From an uncultured Prevotella sp. (GTDB taxonomy: Bacteria > Bacteroidota > Bacteroidia > Bacteroidales > Bacteroidaceae), in NCBI GenBank assembly GCA_944319815.1, contig CALUEX010000001.1, positions 62,001 to 126,000 on the forward strand: a stretch of 64,000 bases of DNA, in the 5' to 3' direction. The translations under genes were made by a program, and so were the position numbers. The notes beneath the pieces were generated by a model that was given only the letters and a program-made list of their open reading frames with translations, was not told the origin of the DNA and did no database searches. Numbering within the stretch: the stretch's first letter is position 1; each line of letters starts with the position of its first letter. Positions 9,386 to 17,784 of this stretch are shown one piece after another.

Positions 9386-9573
9386 TTTAGGAGTTAAGGA
9401 GTTATGAAGTTAAGGAGTTAAGACAAATGCCTTGTCAAATGAATAATTAATAATGAAAAAATGAATAATCACGTTTGCTCATTCATGTAATGAATTATTC
9501 ACTTTTCGTTTTTTCATTCTTCACTTAACAAGGCATTTGTCTTAACTCCTTAACTTCATAACTCCTTAACTCC
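9386..9573. repeat. Large inverted repeat with perfect 45-base arms
   Basis: 9390-9434 is an exact reverse complement of 9529-9573. The 94-base interior is AT-rich (AATGAATAATTAATAATG and similar) and partly self-complementary. The arms consist of the TTAACTCC word repeat plus ACAAATGCCTTG. The whole would fold into a single long hairpin between two co-directional genes. Confidence 0.9.
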
Positions 9574-9590
9574 CTCAAAATAAATGAATT

Positions 9591-10241
9591 ATGGAAATGA
9601 ATTTCAAGGCCGTCATCCTTGACTTTGACGGTACGATAGCCGACACGCGCTCGCTGATTGTGCGCACGATGCAGCAGACGATAGCCGCGCTCGGCCTTCC
9701 GGGGCGCACCGACGACGAGTGCGCCGCTATGATTGGGCTGCCGCTGAAGCAGACTTTCACCGAACTAATCCCGATGGACGACGCCACGGGCGACCGCTGC
9801 GCCGAGACCTACAGGCGGCTGTTTTTCGAGAACAACGTGCCCGGGGCCGTGCCGATGTTCCCCGGCGTGAAGGACACCATCATTCGGCTGCACGCCTCGG
9901 GGCGGCTCGTCACCATAGCCAGCAGCCGCCTCAGGGGGTCGCTGACGGCGTTCGTCGACGAGATGGGGCTTGCGCCCTACATCCCGTACATACTCTCTGT
10001 GAGCGACGTCGAGCGCGCCAAGCCCGCGCCTGACATGGTCATCAAGACGTTGGAAGAATACCGCCTGCGCCCTTGCGAGGCCGTCGTGGTGGGCGATACG
10101 TCGTTCGACATACGCATGGCCCACGCAGCCGGCGTGAAGGCCGTGGGCGTGACATACGGCAACGGCAGCCGCGAGAGCCTTGCAGAGGCCCGCGCCGACT
10201 GGCTGATTGATGGTTTCAGCGAGTTGGAGACTATAGTGTGA
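9591..10241 (+). CDS. HAD-superfamily phosphatase, phosphoglycolate phosphatase-like
   Basis: A 216-residue cytoplasmic HAD hydrolase. The motifs are FKAVILDFDGTIADT (nucleophile and acid/base aspartates), TIASSR (motif II), the lysine in ERAKPAPDMVIKTLE (motif III) and VVVGDTSFDIRMAHAAG (motif IV), with a helical cap between motif I and II. This layout fits Gph/PpaX/beta-phosphoglucomutase-type enzymes; the substrate cannot be fixed from sequence. A second ATG two codons in is an equally good start. It ends at a strong terminator hairpin shared with rnc. Upstream lies the 190-base inverted repeat, which may block read-through from the peptidase gene. Confidence 0.88.
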   Translation: MEMNFKAVILDFDGTIADTRSLIVRTMQQTIAALGLPGRTDDECAAMIGLPLKQTFTELIPMDDATGDRCAETYRRLFFENNVPGAVPMFPGVKDTIIRLHASGRLVTIASSRLRGSLTAFVDEMGLAPYIPYILSVSDVERAKPAPDMVIKTLEEYRLRPCEAVVVGDTSFDIRMAHAAGVKAVGVTYGNGSRESLAEARADWLIDGFSELETIV

Positions 10242-10292
10242 CCAACGTAAAATGCGGCGGAGCAAACATTGCTCCGCCGCATTTTACGTTGG
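10242..10292. terminator. Bidirectional terminator between HAD gene and rnc
   Basis: A perfect 24-base stem (CCAACGTAAAATGCGGCGGA on the left) closed by a three-base loop. The gene at 9591-10241 and rnc converge on it. The A/T-rich stem segment AAAAT/ATTTT supplies a U-rich stretch in both directions. Confidence 0.85.
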
Positions 10293-10316
10293 TGTAGGCA
10301 GCCTTTTCACGGGCCG

Positions 10317-11357
10317 TCATTCACCGAACGCCATTGCCTCTGCCGCCGCTACGATGTCTTCCTTGGTCTTGGGGCCGTCGAAGGCCTTGATGTCCGAGAG
10401 GTCAAACTCGTCGGGAGCATCCTTGGCCGCAGCCTTTTCCTGCGCTTTCTTGCTGCTCTCGCCCTTGTCTTCGGCAGTCGCCGCCGCGTCGGGCGCAGCC
10501 TGTTCCTGGGCCTGGTGGACTATGAAATCTTCCTTTGAGTCCACGTCTGGCACCGTCTGCACGGGTTCCTCCTCCATCTTGGTGCGTTCGGTCTTGGCCG
10601 CGAACACGGCGTCGATGAACTGCGGCTTGCGCCTCAGGCTCTGCAAGGCCGACTTGCTGGCTATCTGTTGGCTCTCCTTCTTGGTGTAGCCTTCACCCTT
10701 GCCGCCCTCCAGTCCCTCGATGAGCACCTTGTAGACGAACACCGGGCTGTTGTTGTTTTCGCGCTTTTGGCTTACGAGCTTGAACTCAAGTGCAACCTTG
10801 TTCTTCTGGCACCATTCTATGAGCTTGCTCTTGAAGTTGACCTCCTTGTACGCCACCTTGTCGAGGTTGATGACCTGCGACAGTATGCGCCTTTGCATGA
10901 AGTGCATACAGGCGGCATATCCGCGGTCGAGGTAGATTGCCCCTACGAGGGCCTCGAAGGCGTTTCCCTCCATATAGCTGTTGTGTGCCGACATGTGTCC
11001 GTGCGACACAATGAGGCGGCTTACGCCTATTTCATTGGCCAGGCGGTTAAGGGTGTCGCGCTGTACAATCTTGCTTCGTGTGCTGGTGAGGAAGCCTTCG
11101 CGCTTGCCTTCAAAGTGGCGGAACACTATGTCGCCCACGATGGCGTCGAGGATTGCGTCGCCGAGGAACTCGAGCCGCTCGTTGTTGACGAGCCGCCCCT
11201 TGGCGTTGCGCTTGTAGGCGCTGCGGTGCAGCAACGCCTGCTTGTAGATGTTGATGTCGTGGGGATAAAATCCGAGTATTGCGTACAGAGACGAATAAAG
11301 CTCCTTTTCCTTGCGGAAAGGGAGCTTCATGCGGTCAATAAAGTTGTTAATCTTCAT
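10317..11357 (-). CDS. rnc: Ribonuclease III with long C-terminal tail
   Basis: Double-strand-specific endoribonuclease for rRNA and mRNA processing. The signature NERLEFLGDAILD lies near residues 58-70, the second acidic cluster is NAFEALVGAIYLD, and a dsRNA-binding domain follows (about 175-250, ending SQQIASKSALQSLRRKPQF). E. coli RNase III is 226 residues; this protein is 346 because of about 95 extra residues, rich in Ala, Glu and Lys, that look disordered. The start overlaps the end of fabF by 11 bases, so the two are translationally linked in the order acpP-fabF-rnc, an arrangement common in Bacteroidetes. Confidence 0.97.
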   Translation of the reverse strand: MKINNFIDRMKLPFRKEKELYSSLYAILGFYPHDINIYKQALLHRSAYKRNAKGRLVNNERLEFLGDAILDAIVGDIVFRHFEGKREGFLTSTRSKIVQRDTLNRLANEIGVSRLIVSHGHMSAHNSYMEGNAFEALVGAIYLDRGYAACMHFMQRRILSQVINLDKVAYKEVNFKSKLIEWCQKNKVALEFKLVSQKRENNNSPVFVYKVLIEGLEGGKGEGYTKKESQQIASKSALQSLRRKPQFIDAVFAAKTERTKMEEEPVQTVPDVDSKEDFIVHQAQEQAAPDAAATAEDKGESSKKAQEKAAAKDAPDEFDLSDIKAFDGPKTKEDIVAAAEAMAFGE

Positions 11358-12609
11358 ATTTCTTGAATATGACGCAAGCGTTGTGCCCGCCGAAGCCGAA
11401 CGTGTTGCTCATGGCGGCGCGCACTGTGCGCTTCTGTGCCTTATTGAATGTGAAGTTGAGGTCATAGTCTATTTCCTCGTCCTTGTCGTCCTCGTCGTGG
11501 TTGATTGTGGGCGGAACGATGTCGTTCTGCACCGACAGTACGCTCACCATGGCCTCTACTGCACCGGCTGCGCCGAGCAGGTGGCCCGTCATCGACTTCG
11601 TAGAGCTGATGTTGAGCTTGTATGCTGCGTCGCCGAACACTTCCTTTATGGCCTTGGCCTCTGATACGTCGCCGACGGGCGTTGACGTTCCGTGGACGTT
11701 GATGTAGTCTATGTCTTCCGGTTTCATGCCGGCGTCGTCAAGCGCAGCCTTCATCACGAGCTTCGCCCCGAGTCCTTCGGGGTGTGATGCGGTGATGTGG
11801 TATGCGTCGGCGCTTGCGCCTTCACCTACCATCTCGGCGTAAATCTTGGCTCCGCGTGCCTTTGCGTGCTCGAGTTCCTCGAGTATGAGGCATCCTGCGC
11901 CTTCGGCCATTACGAAGCCGTCGCGGCTTGCGCTGAACGGGCGTGATGCCCTCTGCGGGTCGTCGTTGCGCGTCGAGAGGGCGTGCATGGCGTTGAACCC
12001 GCCTACGCCACAGGCGCAGATGGCAGCCTCGGCGCCGCCGCTGACGATGACGTTAGCCTTGCCAAGGCGGATGAGGTTGAACGCATCGGCCAGCGCGTTG
12101 GTCGATGATGCACAGGCTGATGTAGTGGCATAGTTGGGGCCGCGGAACCCGTAGCGGATTGAAATCTGGCCGGCAGCTATGTCGCTAATCATTTTCGGGA
12201 TGAAGAACGGGTTGAACTTGGGGCCGTTCTCCTTGTTCTGGGCGTAGTAAGACACTTCGTCCTCAAAGGTCTTGATGCCGCCTATGCCCACGCCGAAGAT
12301 TACTCCGATGCGGTTCTTGTCTTCCGTTTCCAGGTCCATGCCGCAGTCCTTTACGGCCTGTGCTGCGCTTACGAGGGCCAGCTGCGTGTAGCGGTCCATC
12401 TTGCGCGCCTCCTTGCGGTCAATCCACTCGTTGACGTTGAGGTCCTTGACCTCGCACGCGAACTGTGTCTTGAACTGGGAACAGTCGAACTGTGTAATGG
12501 GGGCTGCGCCGCTGACTCCGGCCAAGAGGTTCTTCCATGTCTCCTCGACATTCAGTCCCACCGGCGTCACTGCGCCCAGTCCCGTTACTACTACTCTCTT
12601 TAATTCCAT
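11347..12609 (-). CDS. fabF: 3-oxoacyl-[ACP] synthase II
   Basis: Condensing enzyme of fatty acid elongation: extends acyl chains with malonyl-ACP. Length is 420 residues, as usual for FabF. The catalytic triad is visible: Cys in TTSACASSTNALADA, His in NVHGTSTPVGD and His in SMTGHLLGAAGAVE. The start VVVTGLGAVTPVG is typical. It sits 20 bases after acpP, which supplies its acyl carrier, and overlaps rnc downstream. Transcription probably starts at the acpP promoter. Confidence 0.98.
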   Translation of the reverse strand: MELKRVVVTGLGAVTPVGLNVEETWKNLLAGVSGAAPITQFDCSQFKTQFACEVKDLNVNEWIDRKEARKMDRYTQLALVSAAQAVKDCGMDLETEDKNRIGVIFGVGIGGIKTFEDEVSYYAQNKENGPKFNPFFIPKMISDIAAGQISIRYGFRGPNYATTSACASSTNALADAFNLIRLGKANVIVSGGAEAAICACGVGGFNAMHALSTRNDDPQRASRPFSASRDGFVMAEGAGCLILEELEHAKARGAKIYAEMVGEGASADAYHITASHPEGLGAKLVMKAALDDAGMKPEDIDYINVHGTSTPVGDVSEAKAIKEVFGDAAYKLNISSTKSMTGHLLGAAGAVEAMVSVLSVQNDIVPPTINHDEDDKDEEIDYDLNFTFNKAQKRTVRAAMSNTFGFGGHNACVIFKKYED

Positions 12610-12629
12610 TTAGACGTTATGGGAATTTG

Positions 12630-12866
12630 TTATTTCGTGTTGTCCTCGATGTACTTGATGGCGTCGCCTACAGTGGCGATTGTCTCAGCCTTGTCGTCGG
12701 GTATAGAGATGTTGAAGGCCTTTTCGAATTCCATGATAAGCTCTACTGTGTCGAGCGAATCTGCACCAAGGTCGTTAGTGAAACTTGCTTCGGGTTTTAC
12801 TTCTGATTCTTCTACACCGAGTTTCTCAACGATGATTTTCTTTACTTCTGATGCAATGTCTGCCAT
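12630..12866 (-). CDS. acpP: Acyl carrier protein
   Basis: A 78-residue acidic carrier protein. The phosphopantetheine attachment site is Ser37 in [17 protein letters not shown]. It shuttles growing acyl chains in fatty acid synthesis. First gene of the acpP-fabF-rnc unit, with a good promoter about 55 bases upstream. Confidence 0.98.
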   Translation of the reverse strand: MADIASEVKKIIVEKLGVEESEVKPEASFTNDLGADSLDTVELIMEFEKAFNISIPDDKAETIATVGDAIKYIEDNTK

Positions 12867-12920
12867 GATTGTAATGTTTTAAAAATGTTTGTAATTATGT
12901 TCAAAACTCAAAAATCGCTG

Positions 12921-12952
12921 CAAAGGAACGAATTTTTATTCAAGTTTGCAAA
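12921..12952 (-). promoter_or_regulatory. acpP operon promoter
   Basis: On the minus strand TTTG (12949-12952), a 20-base spacer and TTCCTTTG (12921-12928), one mismatch from TAnnTTTG. Confidence 0.65.
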
Positions 12953-13117
12953 TTTTTTCAACAAAAATGTGTGTATTTTTGCACACAATGTGGCCATGTG
13001 TGCAAGAAAAAAGCGTTACGGGGACACTAAATACCCTGCTGCCTGACAGATAACAGCCAACCACCAGCCACCTGGCAGCCAACCACCAGCCACCTGACAC
13101 TCAACCGCCTGACACCT

Positions 13118-13242
13118 AATACCCACCCCAACCCTCCCGAAGGGAGGGAGCTTGATTACCTTTATTGGTTGTCGGCAGTAAGGTTAATTGTCGGCAAGCA
13201 TTTTAAATTCCCTCCCTTCGGGAGGGTTGGGATGGGTATCCG
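13118..13242. repeat. Inverted pair of CCCTCCC palindromes
   Basis: The left copy reads TACCCACCCCAACCCTCCCG and continues GAAGGGAGGGAGCTTG; the right copy is its inverse with small changes (GGGATGGGTATC). They flank 40 bases, the same layout as the pair inside miaB. Confidence 0.8.
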
Positions 13243-13279
13243 ACGCTTAACCGTGCCGCGAAAGATGCCGAATGGCACG

Positions 13280-13320
13280 ACAAAAGGGCACCTTTCGCAA
13301 AGCAAAAGGTGCCCTTTTGT
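13280..13320. repeat. TTTYGC-core hairpin (family 2)
   Basis: Arms ACAAAAGGGCACCTTTCGC and AAAAGGTGCCCTTTTGT around a short loop. Confidence 0.75.
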
Positions 13321-13470
13321 GAAATGGTTGATAACCAGAGGGTTATCAATGGGATTTGCTGGGAGAACTGGGAGGGCTGAGAGGTCAGGGAAGCCTGGGA
13401 CGGCTGCGCCAACAAAGCATTTGACTTAACTCCTTAACTACCTAACTCCTTAACTCCCCAAAAATCTACT

Positions 13471-14514
13471 TTAACTACTGAAATCAACCTCCTCCCTGCG
13501 CAGCGGATAGTTGCCGCGCAGCTCCTCGAACCTTTCGGGTGCGGCCTTCAGGCGCGCGCTGTCGTCGAGCGGGTTGTAGAGCTGCAGCCGCAGTGTGTCG
13601 TCGTCGTCGGCAGGGGCAAAGTCGGGCGGCAGCGCAGGCGGCACGATGAGCGGCGGGCGGCGCAGGCCGAAGTGGCGGCAGAGGCCGTCGATGACCATGT
13701 TGTCGGCGTTCACCTTGCCGTCGGCGCTGTACCCGGCTATGTGGGGCGTGCCTATCCATGTGCGCTCGAGCAGTCGCAGGCTGATTTGCGGCTCGTTCTC
13801 CCACGTGTCGATTACGGCGTCTGACACCTTATTATATATTATTGCATCGAGCAGCGCGCCGTTGTCAACCACGCCTCCGCGGCTCGTGTTTATGACGACG
13901 GGCCGCCGCTTGAGGCGGCCGAAGAATGTCGCGTCGGCCAGATGGAACGTAGGGTGGGGGCCGCCGGCGGTCAGCGGCACGTGGAACGTTATGATGTCAG
14001 CCTCGCGCTCGATGTCGGCCAGCGTGGCGAAAGGCCCCTCGTCGCCGCGCTCCTGCCTCGGCGGGTCGCACACGAGCACGCGCATCCCGTAGTCCTCGGC
14101 CGCGGCCTTCACCTTCGAGCCCACGTGCCCGCAGCCCACTATGCCTACGGTCATGTCGCCGAGGCGTGCCCCGCGGTCGCGCCTGAGCAGCAGGAACACC
14201 GACCTTACGTACTGCGCCACCGAGGCGGCGTTGCACCCCGGGCAGCTCATCCAGCTGATGCCCGCCCGCCGCAGGTAGTCGGCGTCGATGTGGTCGAAGC
14301 CGATGGTGGCCGTGGCAACGAACCTTACGCGGCTTCCCTTGAGCAGGTGCTCGTCGCAACGGGTGCGCGTGCGCACCACCAAGGCGTCGGCGTCACGCAC
14401 GTCTTCAGGGCCGATGGCCGCGCCTTTCATGTAAACCGCATCGCAGCCAAGGCTGGCGACGGCCTCGCGGATGTACGGTATTTTGTCGTCAATCACTATT
14501 TTCATTGCACTCAT
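13471..14514 (-). CDS. pdxB: 4-phosphoerythronate dehydrogenase
   Basis: NAD-dependent oxidation of 4-phosphoerythronate in the DXP-dependent route to pyridoxal 5'-phosphate. It belongs to the D-2-hydroxyacid dehydrogenase family: Rossmann motif VGIVGCGHVGSKV, catalytic Arg in INTSRGGVVDN, and the Glu/His pair in DTWENEPQI and GTPHIAGYS. The PdxB C-terminal dimerisation domain follows (about residues 265-347). The ATG at 14514 is chosen (protein starts MSAMKIVIDDKIPYIRE): a TAATTTTG promoter box at 14532-14539 lies inside the longer reading frame that begins at 14607, and MKIVIDDKIPYI is the usual N-terminus. It is divergent from the DUF4254/GT9 unit. Confidence 0.94.
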   Translation of the reverse strand: MSAMKIVIDDKIPYIREAVASLGCDAVYMKGAAIGPEDVRDADALVVRTRTRCDEHLLKGSRVRFVATATIGFDHIDADYLRRAGISWMSCPGCNAASVAQYVRSVFLLLRRDRGARLGDMTVGIVGCGHVGSKVKAAAEDYGMRVLVCDPPRQERGDEGPFATLADIEREADIITFHVPLTAGGPHPTFHLADATFFGRLKRRPVVINTSRGGVVDNGALLDAIIYNKVSDAVIDTWENEPQISLRLLERTWIGTPHIAGYSADGKVNADNMVIDGLCRHFGLRRPPLIVPPALPPDFAPADDDDTLRLQLYNPLDDSARLKAAPERFEELRGNYPLRREEVDFSS

Positions 14515-14531
14515 GTCTGTCCATTTAACCG

Positions 14532-14539
14532 CAAAATTA
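14532..14539 (-). promoter_or_regulatory. pdxB promoter -7 box
   Basis: TAATTTTG on the minus strand, about 18 bases before the pdxB ATG. It decides the start codon, because the longer ORF would begin upstream of the promoter. Confidence 0.6.
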
Positions 14540-14560
14540 CAAAAAAATATCCCGTTATGG

Positions 14561-14591
14561 TTGCCCGTAACGAATTTAATATGTATCTTTG
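14561..14591 (+). promoter_or_regulatory. Promoter of the DUF4254/GT9 unit
   Basis: TTGC (14561-14564), a 19-base spacer and TATCTTTG (14584-14591), divergent from the pdxB promoter. Confidence 0.7.
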
Positions 14592-14639
14592 TAAACTTAA
14601 TATTCAAATCTTGTTTATCTTGAACGAAAAGGACACCCC

Positions 14640-15251
14640 ATGAAGTTTACCGATAATTGCAACACGATATTCAACCGTGCGATTTACGACTACCACGTGG
14701 CCGACAACGTAGACGCGCCGCTTAACAACCCCTACGGCGAGGGCAGCATGGACGCCGTGCTCTACCGCAAGTGCTGGATTGACACAGTGCAATGGCACCT
14801 GGAGGACATCATACGCGACCCAGGCATCGACCCCGTGGCCGCGCTGCAGCTGAAGCGCCGCATAGACCGCAGCAACCAGGAGCGCACCGACCTCGTGGAA
14901 GACATCGACAGCATCCTGCGCGACAAGTACAAGGGCGTGAACCCCCTGCCCGAGGCTACCATCAACACCGAGAGCCCGGCGTGGGCCATCGACCGGCTGT
15001 CGATTCTCGCACTGAAAATCTACCACATGAGGGAGCAGGCCACGCGCCAGGACGCCGGCGAGGAGCACCGCGCCAAGTGCTCCGCCAAGCTGGAAGTATT
15101 GCTGGAACAGCAGCAAGACCTCGGCACGGCCATCTGCCAGTTGCTTGACGACATAGCCGCCGGCAGGAAGTACATGAAGGTGTACCGGCAGATGAAAATG
15201 TACAACGACCCGGCTACCAACCCCGTACTTTACGCCCGCAAGGACAAATGA
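14640..15251 (+). CDS. DUF4254 protein
   Basis: A 203-residue, mostly helical cytoplasmic protein with no signal peptide. The text MDAVLYRKCWIDTVQWHLEDIIRDP and RIDRSNQERTDLVEDID fits the Bacteroidetes DUF4254 family as I recall it; biochemical function is unknown to me. Its stop overlaps the start of the downstream glycosyltransferase by four bases (ATGA), so the two are translationally coupled. A role connected with lipopolysaccharide core synthesis is inference from this pairing. Confidence 0.85.
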   Translation: MKFTDNCNTIFNRAIYDYHVADNVDAPLNNPYGEGSMDAVLYRKCWIDTVQWHLEDIIRDPGIDPVAALQLKRRIDRSNQERTDLVEDIDSILRDKYKGVNPLPEATINTESPAWAIDRLSILALKIYHMREQATRQDAGEEHRAKCSAKLEVLLEQQQDLGTAICQLLDDIAAGRKYMKVYRQMKMYNDPATNPVLYARKDK

Positions 15252-16327
15252 AGGTAGACCACATACTCATAATAAGGTTCTCGGCGATGGGCGACGTCGC
15301 CATGACCGTGCCCGTGGTTGACTCCTTGGCGCGGCAGTATCCCGACGTGCGCATCACCATGCTGAGCCGCCCCTTTGCCCGCCCGCTGTTCGAGTATATG
15401 CCGCCGAACGTGGGGTTCATGGCGGCCGACCTGAAAAATGAATATCACGGAGTGAAGGGCCTGAACGCCCTCTACCGCCGGCTCATGGCCAAGAACTTCA
15501 CCGCCATAGCCGATTTCCACAGCGTGTTGCGCTCCGACTACCTGCGTATGCGCTTCAACATAGACCGTTACAAGGTAGCCCACATCGACAAGCACCGTGC
15601 CGCGCGCCGTGAGCTCGTAAGCCAGGCGGCCAAGCGGCTGGAGCCCCTGCCTACGTCGTTCGAGTGTTACGCTGACGTGCTGGCACGCCTCGGCTATCCC
15701 GTGAAGCTCGACTTCAAGTCAATCTTCCCGCCGTGCGGAGGCGACCTTGGCCGTCTCCCGGCCGTGTTCAACACGCCTAAGGCCGACGGCGAGAAATGGC
15801 TCGGCATAGCCCCGTTTGCCGCCCATGACGGCAAGGTGTACCCGCTGGAGATGATGGAGAAGGCCGTCAGGCTGATAGCGGGGCGGCATCCGGGTTGCCG
15901 CCTGTTCCTTTTCGGTGGCGGCGAGAGGGAGGCTGCGGCGCTTGAAGGCCTCGCCTCGCGTCTTGACCGTTGCGTGAACGCCTCGGCGCAGCTGGGCGGC
16001 CTGGGCGAAGAACTTATCCTTATGAGCCACCTTGACGTAATGGTGTCGATGGATAGTGCCAATATGCACCTTGCATCCATTGCCGGCACGCCCGTCGTGA
16101 GCGTGTGGGGTGCGACGCATCCGCTGGCCGGCTTCATGGGCTGGGGACAAGACCCGGACAACGCCGTGCAGGCCGACTTGCCCTGCCGGCCGTGCAGCAT
16201 ATACGGCAACAAGCCCTGCCTTAGGGGCGATTACCTATGCATGAAGAACGTCTCGCCCGAACAGATAGCCGAGCGCGTGGAGCTTGTATTGGAGCGTCAG
16301 GCGCGTTGCGGCGGCACTGAAGGGTGA
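15248..16327 (+). CDS. Glycosyltransferase family 9 (heptosyltransferase-like)
   Basis: A 359-residue ADP-heptose:LPS heptosyltransferase-type GT-B enzyme. The N-terminus ILIIRFSAMGDVAMTVPVV is the typical first Rossmann strand with the family's GD pair. The C-terminal sugar-nucleotide site is seen in VSMDSANMHLASIAGTPVVSVWGATHP. Cysteines cluster near the end (CRPCSIYGNKPCLRGDYLCM), as in many Bacteroidetes GT9 proteins. It probably adds a core sugar at the inner membrane. It is coupled to the DUF4254 gene by an ATGA overlap; rubredoxin follows 32 bases later. Confidence 0.92.
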   Translation: MKVDHILIIRFSAMGDVAMTVPVVDSLARQYPDVRITMLSRPFARPLFEYMPPNVGFMAADLKNEYHGVKGLNALYRRLMAKNFTAIADFHSVLRSDYLRMRFNIDRYKVAHIDKHRAARRELVSQAAKRLEPLPTSFECYADVLARLGYPVKLDFKSIFPPCGGDLGRLPAVFNTPKADGEKWLGIAPFAAHDGKVYPLEMMEKAVRLIAGRHPGCRLFLFGGGEREAAALEGLASRLDRCVNASAQLGGLGEELILMSHLDVMVSMDSANMHLASIAGTPVVSVWGATHPLAGFMGWGQDPDNAVQADLPCRPCSIYGNKPCLRGDYLCMKNVSPEQIAERVELVLERQARCGGTEG

Positions 16328-16359
16328 CGATTATCATCAATTATTAAATTTATTGGATT

Positions 16360-16521
16360 ATGAAAAAGTATGTATGCGAAACTTGCGGTTATGTGTATGA
16401 CCCGGAAGTGGGAGACCCTGACAATGGGATAGCTCCCGGAACAGCGTTTGAAGACCTGCCCGAGGATTGGGTTTGCCCGCTTTGCGGCGTAGGCAAGGAC
16501 GACTTCAGCGTTGAGGAATAA
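16360..16521 (+). CDS. Rubredoxin
   Basis: A 53-residue iron protein starting at the ATG at 16360. The two knuckles are C6-ETC9-GY and C39-PLC42-G, the four ligands of the Fe(SCys)4 centre, and the conserved aromatic/PGT segment ([20 protein letters not shown]) lies between them. Rubredoxins pass single electrons, for example to rubrerythrin or superoxide reductase in anaerobes. It follows the GT9 gene closely and has a hairpin about 45 bases after its stop. Confidence 0.96.
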   Translation: MKKYVCETCGYVYDPEVGDPDNGIAPGTAFEDLPEDWVCPLCGVGKDDFSVEE

Positions 16522-16567
16522 GTTGAATTGAATGTGACGACTTGGCTTTAAGAAGGATAAGAAAAAG

Positions 16568-16594
16568 GCACGCCGTGCCGGAAGGGCGGCGTGC
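16568..16594 (+). terminator. Hairpin after rubredoxin
   Basis: GCACGCCG and CGGCGTGC form an eight-base GC stem around an 11-base loop, followed by TTATCTT. It is a plausible terminator with a short T-run. Confidence 0.5.
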
Positions 16595-16705
16595 TTATCT
16601 TCGATAGGTTTAGTTTTACTCGCGGCTCCGCGTGGCACAGGCCATTGCGGGGCCGTTTCCTTTATGTCGGCTTGGCGTTGCCGCCGTGCGTCATTGCCTT
16701 TACGG

Positions 16706-17677
16706 TCAGGCCCGGTCGTTGCCTTTTACTGTGCCGGTGTACAGTCTTCGGGCTGCGAGGTATGCCGTCTCGGCCATGCGGAAGGGGCATTTGCCGCGCA
16801 TCATGGCCGCCAGCAGGCGGAACAGAGGGCCGTGGGGACGGTAGGGCAGCAGGCTGTCGGCTTCAGTTTGGCTGAAGCCGTGGGCGCGGACGACGCGCAG
16901 CGCGTTGACGAGCCCGAATTGCAGGGGCGTCAGGTAGCGGCCATGCGTGTCGTTGGCGGTGAAGAAGTCGAGCACGATGCGGTTGGCCTTGAGCATCGAG
17001 CGGATATGTTTCTCGGATACGGTGTGGGTGTACGACGCGGCGTTCTCGTCGCTGTAGAAGTACACCGGGTCGTCCGTGAACGAGCGGTGGGCGTAGTGCA
17101 TCAGCCTCGGCATGAGCGAGTAGTCCTCGCAATAGTCGATGCCTGGCGCGAGCCTAACGCCGTCTTGTGTGAACAGCCGGCGGCGGTAGAGCCGCCCCCA
17201 GAGCCTGTTTGACACGATGTTCTGGCAGAGCAGCATGGCGAGATAGCGCCCGTCGTCGCGCTCGTGGCACGGCTTGACGACGGCCGACGGGCCGTCGGCC
17301 GTGACCTTTTGCCACGCCCCGTCCACTATGTCGGCACCGCTGCGCCCCATCTCGGAGGCGAGCCGGCTGACGGCTTGCCGCGGCAGGTAGTCGTCGCTGT
17401 CAACGAACGTCAGGCAGTCGCCCGTGCAGTTGTCGATGAGCGTCTGCCTTACGGCCCCGATGCCCTGGTTCCTGGCGTTGCGGATGATTTTCACCTGCCC
17501 CTCGCGCTGCGGATAACGGCCGGCTACGGAGCGCAGTATGTCGATGGAGCGGTCGGGAGTGCAGTCGTCAACGAAGACGTACTCAAGGTCGTCGTAGGTC
17601 TGTTCGAACAGCGACTCGGCGCAACGCTCGATGTATCTTTCCACCCCGTAGACGGGCACAAGCACTGAAACTTTCAT
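16706..17677 (-). CDS. Glycosyltransferase family 2
   Basis: A 323-residue GT-A inverting glycosyltransferase. The start MKVSVLVPVYGVERYIERC and the motif VFVDDCTPDRS bind the nucleotide sugar; FVDSDDYLPR is the metal-binding DxD-type motif; GIDYCEDYSLMPRL holds the likely catalytic base in the ED pair. There is no membrane segment, so it acts at the cytoplasmic face. It is the last gene of the minus-strand envelope cluster. The sugar cannot be predicted. Confidence 0.92.
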   Translation of the reverse strand: MKVSVLVPVYGVERYIERCAESLFEQTYDDLEYVFVDDCTPDRSIDILRSVAGRYPQREGQVKIIRNARNQGIGAVRQTLIDNCTGDCLTFVDSDDYLPRQAVSRLASEMGRSGADIVDGAWQKVTADGPSAVVKPCHERDDGRYLAMLLCQNIVSNRLWGRLYRRRLFTQDGVRLAPGIDYCEDYSLMPRLMHYAHRSFTDDPVYFYSDENAASYTHTVSEKHIRSMLKANRIVLDFFTANDTHGRYLTPLQFGLVNALRVVRAHGFSQTEADSLLPYRPHGPLFRLLAAMMRGKCPFRMAETAYLAARRLYTGTVKGNDRA

Positions 17678-17700
17678 CTCTTGCAGTAATCTCTGTTTAT

Positions 17701-17783
17701 GAAAGGCATCCTTTTGCAGTGCAATAGATGCCCTTTTGCCTTGTTAAAGGTGCCCTTTCGCACGGCGAAAGGGCACCTCTTGT
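17701..17783. repeat. TTTYGC-core hairpin (family 2) between GT genes
   Basis: A perfect hairpin at 17748-17779 (arms AGGTGCCCTTTCGC and GCGAAAGGGCACCT), preceded by partial units GCATCCTTTTGCAGTGCAAT and ATGCCCTTTTGCC. Confidence 0.8.
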
Positions 17784-17784
17784 T

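Larger units (their letters stand above)
12953..13470. other. Repeat-filled gap between acpP and pdxB
   Basis: No gene is supported. From left to right: CACCTGACA/CCAACCACCAGCC word repeat (13035-13118), family-1 palindromes in opposite orientation (13118-13160 and 13201-13242), a family-2 hairpin (13280-13320), the CTGGGAGGGCTG word repeat (13352-13402) and the TTAACTCC word repeat (13424-13462). Confidence 0.7.

Noticed and set aside
12972-12979. Plus-strand TATTTTTG promoter box
   Set aside because: It matches the consensus but no gene or plausible RNA follows before the repeat tracts, so it is probably chance in AT-rich DNA.
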